Shown: positions 10,019 to 18,389 of the stretch, one piece after another
Position numbering within the stretch: the stretch's first letter is position 1
How the letters are laid out: each line of letters opens with the position of its first letter
Source of the DNA: Salinibacterium sp. SWN167
GTDB lineage: Bacteria > Actinomycetota > Actinomycetes > Actinomycetales > Microbacteriaceae
DNA: 64,000 nucleotides
Direction of reading: 5' to 3'
Assembly: GCF_015864665.1 (NCBI RefSeq)
Contig: NZ_JADYWU010000001.1
Coordinates: 1,488,001 to 1,552,000 of the forward strand
Notes under the pieces: generated by a model
Database searches by the model: none
Told to the model about the DNA's origin: nothing
What the model saw: only the letters and a program-made list of their open reading frames with translations
Program-made: the position numbers and the translations under genes

Positions 10019-10757
10019 CCTGCAACGCTGGTGGGGCGTCATCCTGATTCTCGTGGCCGTGAGCGCCACGGTATGGCTCGGGGCGACTCAGCAGCTCGTT
10101 CTTTACATTCACCCCCGCTATGTGGTGTTCACGGTCGTGATGGCGGCTCTCGCGCTAGTGATGGGCGTGCTGAGCCTTGCGATCCGTCCGGCTAACACCG
10201 AAGAAGCGGTGGCTCCGCGCGGGTGGTCACGGGTTGTCGGGGGAGTAGCTCTGCTTCTTTCTGGTGCTGTCGCACTCTCTCTGGTGCTCGTGCCCCCCAC
10301 AACGCTGTCGAGTGCCACGGCAAGTCAGCGCGATATTGTGGGCTCAACGGTGGGCAGCGATAGTCAGAACGCCGATGAGGTCGAGAACGCCGACGACGAA
10401 TTAATCGCAAGTTTCACGGTCGTCGATTGGTCATCGCTGTTGCGTCAGACCAGCGACCCGAGCTTCTATTCCAATAAGACGGCGGATGTCGTGGGCTTCA
10501 TCACGGCCAGCGAAGACGATCCTGCCAATATTTTCTATCTGTCGCGCTTCACGGTCACGTGCTGCGCGGTTGACGCGCAACCCACGGGTCTCGCCGTCTA
10601 CGCCCCGGATTGGGCGAACGACTTTGAGGTTGATGCGTGGCTGGAGATCACCGGTTCGTTTGAGGTTAACCCGAGTTCGCGTAGCGATCTGCCGCTCGTG
10701 CTTGTTCCGGAGACTATGACGGTAGTGGAGCGGCCGAGTGAGCCCTATCTCTATTAG
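10008..10757 (+). CDS. TIGR03943 / DUF1980 family membrane protein
   Basis: A 249-residue partner of the COG0701 permease. Two or three N-terminal hydrophobic segments are followed by an extracytoplasmic domain containing TCCAVDAQPTGLAV, the conserved double-cysteine segment of the family, and a C-terminal beta-rich end (WLEITGSFE). It overlaps the permease by 11 bp and the downstream gene by 20 bp, so the three genes are probably one translationally coupled unit. Function is not known biochemically; the family always seems to travel with the permease. Confidence 0.85.
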   Translation: MWSNLQRWWGVILILVAVSATVWLGATQQLVLYIHPRYVVFTVVMAALALVMGVLSLAIRPANTEEAVAPRGWSRVVGGVALLLSGAVALSLVLVPPTTLSSATASQRDIVGSTVGSDSQNADEVENADDELIASFTVVDWSSLLRQTSDPSFYSNKTADVVGFITASEDDPANIFYLSRFTVTCCAVDAQPTGLAVYAPDWANDFEVDAWLEITGSFEVNPSSRSDLPLVLVPETMTVVERPSEPYLY

Positions 10758-12141
10758 TCCGCGTCCTCCGGAGGGGGAGCACAGCATCCGCTCGTTCCGA
10801 CGCACGTTCGCGTGGACGGTAGGCATTCTGCTTGTCCTCTGCGGCGTTTTCTTGGCACTGGGTTACCTGCAAGGGCCCAAATTGTCGAGCGCGCAAGTCG
10901 ATGCGGATGCGGTGGTGTCGTCGTCAGATCAAACGTTGCGTCTTTTTGCGAACCAGACTCTCGCAGCGGTGGATGCCGGCGCAGTCTCGGTGGATCCGGC
11001 GGTTGCTGCCACGGTGTCGAGCGATGGCGATCTGATTTCTGTGCAATTTGCGGAGGCGCTGGACTACAACACCGAATACACGGTGTCGGTTGAGGGCGTC
11101 GTGAGCCCATCTGGTGGCTCTGAGTCGACTCTGACTTATTCGTTCACCACTGCTGAGCCGACGCTCTACTATCTCGACCGCGGCGAGCCGAACGACGAGA
11201 TTGTTGAGACCGGGATGAGCTCGCAAGAGCGCACTGTTGTGTACTCGGGCGAAGGCATTGAAGAATTTGTTCCAGTGGGCGATGTGTTCGCGGTGAGTAC
11301 CGCAGCCGCTGACCGCACGGGTACGCTCACGCTGGTGAACCCTGACACGGGCGTTACCGAACAGGTGTTGCTTCCCGAAGTTGGCGAGGTCGCCGATCTG
11401 GATGCCGCTCGCTCTAGTTCGCTCCTCGGATTCACCATTTCGAGTCTCGACCCTGGTCCTATCCCCTCGGTTTCGCACACGTTGTACACGCTGGACGTTA
11501 ATCGGGGGCGAGATGTCGTCGCCGTCACTGGCTTGGACGGTGAGCCCATGCGCGTTGTGGGCTGGCAGTTCGTGCCTGGCACCACCACGATTGTGGCGCT
11601 CACGACGGAGAGCACTCTGGTGCGGGTTGATACGACATCCGGTTTGGTCGTTCCTCTTGGTGGCTACTTTGAGTTTGACCGAGTGTCTGCCGACGGTTCG
11701 ACCGTGGTCGTCGTTGACGCGCGGGGCAGCGCGTCAGTCGCGTTGGTTGACGGCGAAGAGGTGCGCCTGAATCCCTCGCCCATCGATGGCGAGCAGCCAT
11801 TCTTGGGTCAAACGGATGCGGATGCGGCGGGAAACCTTGTCGCCAAGATGGTGTTGGTCAGCCCCGACGGTGGTTCATTTAGCAGTGTGCTCGCCTACGA
11901 CGATGGCGAACTTTCGCGCATCCTGTACCAAACGGTCGATGACAAGGGCGCGATTCTGGATTTCCACGTATCGCCGAACAATCAGTTTGTAGCGGTGGAA
12001 GTGCAGCCCAACGTGTCGAACTTTGACTCTGATGAGTATGTGATGAATCCACGGCCACAGAGTGTTACGACCTATCTGGTGGAGATTGCGACCGGAGCGG
12101 TGACGCGCAGTGTTGAAGGCTTCGGCCTCGTGTGGCGCTAG
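10738..12141 (+). CDS. Membrane-anchored beta-propeller-like protein, function unknown
   Basis: A 467-residue protein I do not recognise by name. One N-terminal membrane helix (about residues 25-46) is followed by a domain resembling a bacterial Ig-like fold of the SbsA type (residues about 60-140, with a FAEALDYNTEYTV strand pattern). The remaining about 320 residues are repeating beta-strands with DG/NPD turns, like a WD40 or YVTN propeller. It is predicted to face outside the cell. The GTG start lies inside the TIGR03943 gene with GTGGAG seven bases upstream. The tight coupling suggests a role with the permease pair, which is inference. Confidence 0.75.
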   Translation: MSPISISPRPPEGEHSIRSFRRTFAWTVGILLVLCGVFLALGYLQGPKLSSAQVDADAVVSSSDQTLRLFANQTLAAVDAGAVSVDPAVAATVSSDGDLISVQFAEALDYNTEYTVSVEGVVSPSGGSESTLTYSFTTAEPTLYYLDRGEPNDEIVETGMSSQERTVVYSGEGIEEFVPVGDVFAVSTAAADRTGTLTLVNPDTGVTEQVLLPEVGEVADLDAARSSSLLGFTISSLDPGPIPSVSHTLYTLDVNRGRDVVAVTGLDGEPMRVVGWQFVPGTTTIVALTTESTLVRVDTTSGLVVPLGGYFEFDRVSADGSTVVVVDARGSASVALVDGEEVRLNPSPIDGEQPFLGQTDADAAGNLVAKMVLVSPDGGSFSSVLAYDDGELSRILYQTVDDKGAILDFHVSPNNQFVAVEVQPNVSNFDSDEYVMNPRPQSVTTYLVEIATGAVTRSVEGFGLVWR

Positions 12142-12144
12142 ATT
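12139..12144 (+). promoter_or_regulatory. -10 box (TAGATT) of leaderless ACT-domain gene
   Basis: TAGATT overlaps the stop codon of the preceding gene and lies exactly six bases before the ATG at 12151, which places the transcription start on the start codon. Confidence 0.55.
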
Positions 12145-12150
12145 CGCTGT

Positions 12151-12552
12151 ATGACAGCGATTTCTGACCTCAACGAGTTGCTTGCTTCGATGGAGCCCCA
12201 TCTCAATGAGGGCGTCTTCGTCTTCGCGACGGTGGATTCGCTTGCGGAGGTTGATGCGTCGTCGATCGTGGCATTGATGCAGGAGCCTGAGGGACTTTCC
12301 GTGGTGATGACCGAGTCGGATGCTGTGCGCCAGGGCATCGCCCACGAGTTCCGCTCGTCGTGGATCACTCTCACTGTCACGTCTGCCCTCGAGGCCGTTG
12401 GCCTCACGGCGGCGTTCGCGCAGGCGCTCGGTGATGTTCAGATCAGCTGCAATGTGATCGCTGGCCATCACCATGACCACATCTTCGTTTCTGTCGAATC
12501 CACGGATGCCGCTCTGGCGGCGCTACGCGGCCTGCAGGCGTCCGCTCGTTAG
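12151..12552 (+). CDS. ACT-domain protein of the COG3602 type
   Basis: A 133-residue stand-alone ACT-domain protein. The second half contains ISCNVIAGHHHDHIFV, which matches the conserved G-x-x-HDH core of the COG3602 family; these proteins probably bind a small ligand such as an amino acid, but no substrate is known. No ribosome site precedes the ATG. Instead a TAGATT box sits six bases upstream, so the mRNA is probably leaderless. It is convergent with the DUF4031 gene. Confidence 0.8.
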   Translation: MTAISDLNELLASMEPHLNEGVFVFATVDSLAEVDASSIVALMQEPEGLSVVMTESDAVRQGIAHEFRSSWITLTVTSALEAVGLTAAFAQALGDVQISCNVIAGHHHDHIFVSVESTDAALAALRGLQASAR

Positions 12553-12568
12553 TCAGGCTGCACATTGC

Positions 12569-12595
12569 CCAACGCGCGCCTCAGGCGTGCGTTGG
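12569..12595. terminator. Hairpin between convergent ACT and DUF4031 genes
   Basis: Arms 12569-12580 and 12584-12595 pair over 12 bp (one G-T) around a three-base loop. It lies directly at the 3' end of the minus-strand DUF4031 gene and 16 bases after the ACT gene, so it can serve both. Confidence 0.7.
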
Positions 12596-12868
12596 CTACT
12601 TCGCTGGGCGGTCGCGTTGAGCGACGCGCAGCCCGCTCGCTTCGAGTCTGCGCACGAACTCGCGCACGCCAACGGGTTCCGCTCCGAGGCTGACAAGTTC
12701 AGTCCACATGCGGGCGGGGACGTCGTAGTGGTCGAGGTCAAATCCGCGGCGGGGGATGCCTGCCCTGCTCGCAAACTCGTGTAATTCCTCGAGAGACACA
12801 TCGCTGACGATATGCGCCCACACCGTGTCATGGGCTGGCCAAATTGGCTGGTCGATCAACACGGTCAT
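12596..12868 (-). CDS. DUF4031 domain-containing protein
   Basis: A 90-residue protein matching the DUF4031 pattern: it opens with TVLIDQPIWPAH and carries WAHIVSD and FDLDHYDVP, with an Arg-rich C-terminus. Function is unknown. It contains no membrane segment. The ATG at 12868 is preceded six bases upstream by TAGGCT on the minus strand and no ribosome site, so it is likely leaderless. Confidence 0.85.
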   Translation of the reverse strand: MTVLIDQPIWPAHDTVWAHIVSDVSLEELHEFASRAGIPRRGFDLDHYDVPARMWTELVSLGAEPVGVREFVRRLEASGLRVAQRDRPAK

Positions 12869-12874
12869 GCTGCG

Positions 12875-12880
12875 AGCCTA
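12875..12880 (-). promoter_or_regulatory. -10 box (TAGGCT) of leaderless DUF4031 gene
   Basis: Minus-strand TAGGCT ends six bases before the ATG. The same hexamer is found in the same place before the App1-like, DedA and pabB genes. Confidence 0.6.
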
Positions 12881-12908
12881 ATTGACGACGAATCGCTGGG
12901 GGGAGGTT

Positions 12909-12938
12909 TTGACCCAATGCCCGTTCGCAACGTACTAT
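12909..12938 (+). promoter_or_regulatory. rplU promoter P1
   Basis: TTGACC (12909-12914), an 18-base spacer and TACTAT (12933-12938) form a good housekeeping-sigma promoter about 250 bases upstream of rplU. Confidence 0.65.
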
Positions 12939-13064
12939 GGACTCTGCTGCACCCGAGTTGTGGTTCCGATCGTTGAGATCGTGACCAATGTTGGTGTACA
13001 CGTTCTCGTTTTCGTCGGGTCAAGATCATGATTGATTCAGTCGAAAGCTACTGCAGCGTGTCGT

Positions 13065-13094
13065 TTGACCGGGAGTGCCCACGTCGAGTATTGT
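13065..13094 (+). promoter_or_regulatory. rplU promoter P2
   Basis: TTGACC (13065-13070), an 18-base spacer and TATTGT (13089-13094). The -35 and spacer length are the same as in P1. It would give a leader of about 80 bases. The rest of the 12869-13183 gap holds no gene that I can support. Confidence 0.6.
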
Positions 13095-13183
13095 TGATCC
13101 TTGGCGTGTGCTGGGCAAAGCCCGCAGAATTCGCCACAAGCTTCAGTAGTTCTAGCTATTCAATCGTTAAGTAAGGGTCAAAA

Positions 13184-13492
13184 GTGGTTTACGCAGTTGT
13201 GCGCGCCGGTGGGCGGCAGGAGAAGGTAGAGGTCGGCACGATTGTCGTTCTCGACCGCATCGCAGCCGACAAGAACGGCAATGTTGAGCTCGCTCCAGTT
13301 CTGTTCGTTGACGGCGACAAGATCACTCACGACGCCAAGGCGCTTGAGAAGATCAAGGTCGTTGCCGAGGTATTGAACGATGAGCGCGGTCCCAAGATCG
13401 TTATCCAGAAGTTCAAGAACAAGACCGGCTACAAGGTTCGCCAGGGTCACCGTCAAGAACTGACCCGTATCAAGATCACCAGCATCAAGTAA
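13184..13492 (+). CDS. rplU: 50S ribosomal protein L21
   Basis: Large-subunit ribosomal protein of 102 residues, normal length. It shows the [11 protein letters not shown] start and the C-terminal GHRQ and I-K-I segments that bind 23S rRNA. The start is GTG, preceded by TAAGGG as ribosome site. It is followed by rpmA after 31 bp, the usual L21-L27 operon, and driven by two promoters upstream. Confidence 0.98.
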   Translation: MVYAVVRAGGRQEKVEVGTIVVLDRIAADKNGNVELAPVLFVDGDKITHDAKALEKIKVVAEVLNDERGPKIVIQKFKNKTGYKVRQGHRQELTRIKITSIK

Positions 13493-13523
13493 CTGCTGAC
13501 GGACGTAAAGGACTTCTAGACAG

Positions 13524-13775
13524 ATGGCACATAAAAAGGGCGCAAGCTCCACCCGTAACGGCCGCGATTCCAACGCTCAGCGCCTCGGCGTAAAGCGCTT
13601 CGGCGGCCAAGAGGTTCTCGCCGGCGAAATCATCGTTCGCCAGCGTGGCACTCACTTCCACCCCGGCGTTAACGTCGGCCGTGGCGGCGACGACACTCTG
13701 TTCGCTCTCGCACCGGGCGCAGTTCAGTTCGGCGCAAAGGGCGGCCGCAAGGTCGTCAACATCGTTTCCGCGTAA
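13524..13775 (+). CDS. rpmA: 50S ribosomal protein L27
   Basis: 83-residue L27, whose N-terminus reaches the peptidyl-transferase centre. [17 protein letters not shown] is the classical N-terminus with no cleavable extension, followed by [10 protein letters not shown] and the FHPG motif. Same operon as rplU. Confidence 0.98.
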   Translation: MAHKKGASSTRNGRDSNAQRLGVKRFGGQEVLAGEIIVRQRGTHFHPGVNVGRGGDDTLFALAPGAVQFGAKGGRKVVNIVSA

Positions 13776-13821
13776 CTTTCCGCGGCATTTCCACGCAGCC
13801 TGCTTGCAGGCACGCGTTACA

Positions 13822-13850
13822 GCGAAGAGCGAGCTTCGGCTCGCTCTCGC
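13822..13850 (+). terminator. Hairpin after rplU-rpmA
   Basis: GAGCGAGC (13827-13834) pairs perfectly with GCTCGCTC (13839-13846) around a TTCG tetraloop. Four more pairs form below a one-base bulge. The T-run after it is weak, so partial read-through into obgE is possible. Confidence 0.65.
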
Positions 13851-13906
13851 CATTTAAGATGGCACTACAGGCCAGTCATTAGCTCACGAGAACAGGAGGA
13901 ACCATT

Positions 13907-15451
13907 GTGGCATCGTTCGTCGACCAGGTAACCCTTCATCTCGTAGCAGGCCATGGTGGCAATGGTTGTGTTTCGGTCAAGCGCGAGAAGTTCAAGCCTC
14001 TCGCCGGCCCCGACGGTGGCAAGGGCGGTGACGGTGGAGACATCGTTCTCGTCAGTGACCCGCAGGTAACGACACTTCTCAACTACCACCGCTCACCTCA
14101 CCGCAAGTCTCAGCACGGTCAGCCCGGTCAGGGTGACCACAAGGCTGGCACCGCTGGTGCAGAGCTGCTGCTTCCTGTTCCGGTTGGCACCGTCGTCCGT
14201 GATGCTTCAGGCGAAGTACTCATCGACATGGATGCCCCGGGAATGCGACTGATCGTTGCTCCCGGTGGTCAGGGCGGACTCGGCAACGCCGCACTGTCAT
14301 CCACTAAGCGCAAGGCTCCCGGTTTTGCACTTCTCGGCACGCCCGGTTCCGAGGGGGATATTTATCTCGAACTCAAGACCGTCGCTGATATTGCCCTCGT
14401 GGGCTACCCCTCTGCGGGCAAATCGAGCTTGATCGCCGCTATGAGCGCCGCTAAGCCCAAGATTGCTGACTACCCCTTTACGACTCTGCACCCCAACCTC
14501 GGTGTGGTGGAGTCTGGTGAGGTTCGGTACACGATCGCTGACGTTCCCGGTCTCATCGAAGGTGCCAGCGAGGGCAAGGGGCTCGGCCTTGAGTTCCTGC
14601 GCCACGTTGAGCGCTGTACTGCTCTGCTGCACGTCCTTGACTGTGCAACGTTGGAGCCCGGCCGCGACCCGATCACTGACCTCGATGTCATTCTCGGAGA
14701 GCTTGCGGCGTATCCCGTTCCCGAGGGGCAGAAGCCTCTCCTTGAGCGCGAACAAATCATCGCTCTCAACAAGGTCGATGTTCCTGAGGGCAATGAGCTC
14801 GCTGACATGGTCAAGACTGAGCTTGAGGGGCGTGGCTACCGCGTCTTTGAAGTTTCGGCAGTCTCGCGTCACGGGCTCCGTGAACTTTCCTTCGCGCTGG
14901 CAGCACTCGTGCTCGCTGACCGCGAAGCCCGCATTTCTGAGCCCGTCAAGGAACGCATTGTCTTGCGTCCCCGCGCCGTGAACGCGAAAGACTTCGCGGT
15001 CAAGGTCGAGGGTGGCACCTACGGCAACATCTACCGCGTGGTGGGCGAGAAGCCTGAGCGTTGGGTTGCTCAGACCGACTTCGCTAACGAAGAAGCGGTG
15101 GGCTACCTCGCCGACCGCCTCGCACGCCTCGGCGTCGAAGACGACCTCTTCAAGGCTGGCGCCGTTCCCGGTTCTACCGTCATCATCGGTGCAGGCGGAG
15201 GTGTTGTCTTCGACTGGGAGCCGACATTGTCGTCTGCCGCAGAATTGATTGTTGCGCCGCGTGGTACTGACCCGCGACTCGACGACAACCCTCGCGAGAC
15301 CAACCGCAGCCGTCGCCGCAACTACCTTGAGCGTATGGATGCCAAGGCCGCTGCCCGTGCAGAGCTTGAGGGTGAGCGCGAAGCTGGCGTGTGGCAAGAC
15401 GATGAAGGTTTCGCTATTCAGCGTGACGATGAGCCGGAGGATCGTGACTAA
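13907..15451 (+). CDS. obgE: GTPase Obg/CgtA
   Basis: Ribosome-associated GTPase in 50S assembly and stress control. At 514 residues it has three parts: the glycine-rich Obg domain (about 1-158, [14 protein letters not shown]), the G domain with Walker A GYPSAGKS (166-173), DVPGLIEGA (G3) and NKVD (G4), and the C-terminal OCT domain, plus a charged tail with REAGVWQDD. The GTG start has a strong AGGAGG upstream. Its stop overlaps the proB start by 8 bp. Confidence 0.97.
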   Translation: MASFVDQVTLHLVAGHGGNGCVSVKREKFKPLAGPDGGKGGDGGDIVLVSDPQVTTLLNYHRSPHRKSQHGQPGQGDHKAGTAGAELLLPVPVGTVVRDASGEVLIDMDAPGMRLIVAPGGQGGLGNAALSSTKRKAPGFALLGTPGSEGDIYLELKTVADIALVGYPSAGKSSLIAAMSAAKPKIADYPFTTLHPNLGVVESGEVRYTIADVPGLIEGASEGKGLGLEFLRHVERCTALLHVLDCATLEPGRDPITDLDVILGELAAYPVPEGQKPLLEREQIIALNKVDVPEGNELADMVKTELEGRGYRVFEVSAVSRHGLRELSFALAALVLADREARISEPVKERIVLRPRAVNAKDFAVKVEGGTYGNIYRVVGEKPERWVAQTDFANEEAVGYLADRLARLGVEDDLFKAGAVPGSTVIIGAGGGVVFDWEPTLSSAAELIVAPRGTDPRLDDNPRETNRSRRRNYLERMDAKAAARAELEGEREAGVWQDDEGFAIQRDDEPEDRD

Positions 15452-16241
15452 CAAGCCCACCGTGCGCGCCGAGATTCCTCGTGCGCGCCGCATCGTTGTC
15501 AAAGTCGGCTCTTCGTCGGTGAGCGGTGCCAACGTGGGCCAGATCGGTGCTCTAGTTGATGCTCTCGTGTCAGCTCATGCCACTGGTTCTGAAGTCATTC
15601 TTGTCTCGTCCGGCGCGATCGCTACCGGCATCCCTTTCTTGAAATTGGATGCTCGCCCCACCGACCTCGCGACTCAGCAAGCCGCGGCTGCCGTGGGCCA
15701 AAACGTTCTCATCTACCGTTACCAAGAGAGCTTCGACCGCTACGGCGTCGTCGCTGCGCAAATCTTGTTGACGGCGGGGGACATGGAAAACCCCACCCAC
15801 CACAGCAATGCTCAGCGCGCGCTCGAACGATTGCTGGGGCTGAAAATCTTGCCCATTGTGAACGAGAACGACACTGTCGCCACCCACGAGATCCGCTTCG
15901 GTGACAACGACCGCCTTGCGGCCCTCGTCTCTGTTTTGGTGCGTGCTGACGTGCTCGTGTTGCTTTCCGATATCGACGCGCTCTATACCAAGCCGCCTTC
16001 TGAGCCAGGGGCTGAGCGCATAGATGTTGTCTCCTTTGCAAATGACCTCACCGATGTCACGTTTGGCGACATCGGTGAGGCCGGAGTCGGAACCGGAGGC
16101 GCGGGAACGAAGGTCGCTGCTGCCAAGCATGCTGCGGCCGCTGGCATCCCGGTATTGCTCGCCGAGACAGGCAGCGTCGCTGCCGCTCTGGCGGGGGCGT
16201 CCATCGGAACCTGGTTCGAGGCCGATCCCGCCGCTCTGTAA
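15444..16241 (+). CDS. proB: Glutamate 5-kinase lacking PUA domain
   Basis: First step of proline synthesis: ATP-dependent phosphorylation of glutamate. The 265-residue protein is an amino-acid-kinase domain only: VVKVGSSSV at the N-terminus, VSSGAIATG, and the [12 protein letters not shown] motif near the end. The C-terminal PUA domain of E. coli ProB (367 residues) is absent. I chose the GTG at 15444 because it follows a GGAGG site and overlaps the obgE stop; a longer open frame upstream of it lies inside obgE and has no support. Confidence 0.93.
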   Translation: MTNKPTVRAEIPRARRIVVKVGSSSVSGANVGQIGALVDALVSAHATGSEVILVSSGAIATGIPFLKLDARPTDLATQQAAAAVGQNVLIYRYQESFDRYGVVAAQILLTAGDMENPTHHSNAQRALERLLGLKILPIVNENDTVATHEIRFGDNDRLAALVSVLVRADVLVLLSDIDALYTKPPSEPGAERIDVVSFANDLTDVTFGDIGEAGVGTGGAGTKVAAAKHAAAAGIPVLLAETGSVAAALAGASIGTWFEADPAAL

Positions 16242-16268
16242 CGTTCGATTGGCATCGCCGAGCGCCGC

Positions 16269-16274
16269 TACACT
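16269..16274 (+). promoter_or_regulatory. -10 box (TACACT) of leaderless proA
   Basis: TACACT lies exactly six bases before the proA ATG at 16281, with no ribosome site between. It suggests proA has its own leaderless transcript although proB ends only 39 bases upstream. Confidence 0.5.
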
Positions 16275-16280
16275 CTGATC

Positions 16281-17549
16281 ATGGGTGATTCAGCCGCAAC
16301 CGCGCTTTCTATTGACGACAAACTTCGCGCCGCACGCGCAGCATCGCGCACTCTTGCCACTGTGACAACGGTGCAGAAGAATGCCGCGCTCGAAGCTATT
16401 GCAGCCGGTGTGGTTGCTCACGCCGACCGCATCGTGGAAGCGAACGGCCGTGACCTCGAGCGTGGTCGCAGCACCGGGATGACGGTCGGGCTGCAAGACC
16501 GCCTCCGGCTTACTCCGGAACGAATCGCCCAGCTTTCCGCCGCGGTGCTCGAAATTGTTGAGCTTGCTGATCCTGTCGGTACCGTAGTGCGCGGCTCTGT
16601 ATTGCCCAATGGCCTTTCTGTGGCGCAGACCCGAGTTCCATTTGGCGTCATCGGGGCGATCTACGAAGCTCGGCCCAATGTCACGATTGATATCGCTGCC
16701 CTCGCGCTCAAGAGCGGCAACGCGGTGCTCCTTCGTGGAGGCTCAGCAGCTGAAGACTCCAACCGTGTGCTCGTTGACGTAATTCAGTCAGCGTTGTCGA
16801 GCGTCGGGATTGATCCGGCATCCGTGCAAACGGTCGACGAGTTTGGCCGCGAGGGGGCGAAGGCGCTCATGCAAGCCCGTGGTTTTGTTGACGTGCTCAT
16901 TCCTCGTGGCAGTGCCCAGCTCATCCAGACCGTCGTCACCGAGTCGACTGTTCCCGTGATTGAAACTGGCGCAGGAATCGTTCATATCTTCTTGGATGAG
17001 TCCGCCGACGAAACCACCGCCGTTGAAATCGTGTACAACTCGAAGGTTCAGCGACCGAGCGTCTGCAATGCGCTTGAGACGCTCCTTGTGCACGAGGCCG
17101 CCGCTGAACGACTGATTCCTGCGGTGCTGGCGCGATTGGCCGAGGCAGGCGTCACAATTCATGCGGATGAGCGCACGCGGCAGCTCTTTCCCGCAGCACA
17201 GATCGCTGACGCCGACGCTTGGTCTGTTGAGCACTTGAGTTTGGATGTCGCTGTGCGGGTCGTTGCCGACCTCGACGCTGCGATCGAACACATCGACACA
17301 TACTCCACGAAGCACACGGAATCGATCATCACGAACGATCTCGCGAATGCGGATCGCTTCCTCGCAGAAGTGGATTCCGCGGTGGTCATGGTCAACGCCT
17401 CCACTCGCTTCACCGATGGTGCTGAGTTCGGTTTTGGTGCTGAAGTGGGCATCTCGACCCAAAAACTGCACGCTCGAGGCCCCATGGGGTTGCCGGAACT
17501 TACGAGTACCAAGTGGGTTGTGCGCGGCAGCGGTCAAGTCCGCGGCTAG
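16281..17549 (+). CDS. proA: Gamma-glutamyl phosphate reductase (glutamate-5-semialdehyde dehydrogenase)
   Basis: Second step of proline synthesis, NADPH-dependent reduction of glutamyl-5-phosphate. The 422-residue protein belongs to the aldehyde dehydrogenase superfamily. The catalytic cysteine is Cys262 in RPSVCNALE; the nucleotide-binding region PFGVIGAIYEARPNVT and the KSGNAVLLRGG segment are intact, as is the C-terminal GFGAEVGIST. Length is normal. Placed directly after proB. Confidence 0.97.
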   Translation: MGDSAATALSIDDKLRAARAASRTLATVTTVQKNAALEAIAAGVVAHADRIVEANGRDLERGRSTGMTVGLQDRLRLTPERIAQLSAAVLEIVELADPVGTVVRGSVLPNGLSVAQTRVPFGVIGAIYEARPNVTIDIAALALKSGNAVLLRGGSAAEDSNRVLVDVIQSALSSVGIDPASVQTVDEFGREGAKALMQARGFVDVLIPRGSAQLIQTVVTESTVPVIETGAGIVHIFLDESADETTAVEIVYNSKVQRPSVCNALETLLVHEAAAERLIPAVLARLAEAGVTIHADERTRQLFPAAQIADADAWSVEHLSLDVAVRVVADLDAAIEHIDTYSTKHTESIITNDLANADRFLAEVDSAVVMVNASTRFTDGAEFGFGAEVGISTQKLHARGPMGLPELTSTKWVVRGSGQVRG

Positions 17550-17579
17550 ACTGTTATCGGTTTTGTGAATGGAGATCTG

Positions 17580-17774
17580 ATGTCGATTTTTCTGAACGTT
17601 CTTGCGTCGAGTGAAGAGCTTGCGCCTCTCGTGTTGCCCGCGCTTGCTTTCCCGCTCATTGCGGCGGTCGTGTTGACCACCCTCGGTTTTGTCACGTGGA
17701 GCTTCCGTGATGTGGCGAACCGTCACGTAGCTAAGCCGGCGAAGGCTGGCGACGCTCACGGCGCAGGCCACTAA
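17580..17774 (+). CDS. Small single-pass membrane protein
   Basis: A 64-residue protein with one long hydrophobic stretch (about residues 15-40) followed by a basic tail ending in Gly/His. I do not recognise a family. The ATG at 17580 has GGAG five bases upstream; a GTG at 17565 in the same frame has none. It sits between proA and nadD, 9 bases before nadD. Confidence 0.65.
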   Translation: MSIFLNVLASSEELAPLVLPALAFPLIAAVVLTTLGFVTWSFRDVANRHVAKPAKAGDAHGAGH

Positions 17775-17783
17775 GGCTTTTTT

Positions 17784-18389
17784 GTGACCGCCGAGACGGC
17801 GCCGCGCCGCGCCCGCATCGGCATCATGGGTGGAACCTTCGATCCCATCCACAATGGCCACCTTGTTGCGGCCAGTGAAGCTCAGCTTCAGTTCGACCTC
17901 GATCAGGTCGTGTTTGTTCCCACCGGCAAGCCGTGGATGAAAGACACCGCAACGTCGGGGGAGCACCGCTACCTCATGACGGTCATTGCGACCGCGGCCA
18001 ACCCCGGGTTCGATGTCAGCAGAGCTGACCTTGAGCGTGAAGGGGCGACGTACACAATCGACACCCTGCGCGACATGCGCAAGACCTATCCTGACGCCGA
18101 CCTTTTCTTCATTACGGGCGCGGATGCCGTGGCTCAAATCATGGAATGGAAGGACGTTGACGAGGTCTGGACACTCGCCCATTTCATAGCAGTTTCACGG
18201 CCAGGACACGCCTTAACCATTAGTGGATTGCCTGAGCAAGGCGTAAGCTCGTTGGAAGTGCCGGCGCTTGCGATCTCATCTACCGATTGCCGAAACAGGG
18301 TCAGTCGGGGTTACCCGGTCTGGTATCTGGTTCCGGATGGTGTCGTTCAGTACATCGCCAAGCACCACCTATATCGGAGTATTTCATGA
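17784..18389 (+). CDS. nadD: Nicotinate-nucleotide adenylyltransferase
   Basis: Converts nicotinate mononucleotide and ATP to deamido-NAD. A 201-residue nucleotidyltransferase with [11 protein letters not shown] (16-26; the GxFDPxHxGH signature), the [12 protein letters not shown] substrate segment and the C-terminal [10 protein letters not shown] loop that replaces the ISSTxxR signature. Starts with GTG. Its stop overlaps the next ATG (ATGA). Confidence 0.95.
   Translation: MTAETAPRRARIGIMGGTFDPIHNGHLVAASEAQLQFDLDQVVFVPTGKPWMKDTATSGEHRYLMTVIATAANPGFDVSRADLEREGATYTIDTLRDMRKTYPDADLFFITGADAVAQIMEWKDVDEVWTLAHFIAVSRPGHALTISGLPEQGVSSLEVPALAISSTDCRNRVSRGYPVWYLVPDGVVQYIAKHHLYRSIS

Noticed and set aside
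15249-15443. Longer N-terminus for ProB
   Set aside because: The upstream frame lies inside obgE; the kinase domain begins right after GTG 15444, which has a ribosome site.
16788-18182. 464-codon minus-strand frame across proA and nadD
   Set aside because: Covers three real genes in the opposite direction; no motif.
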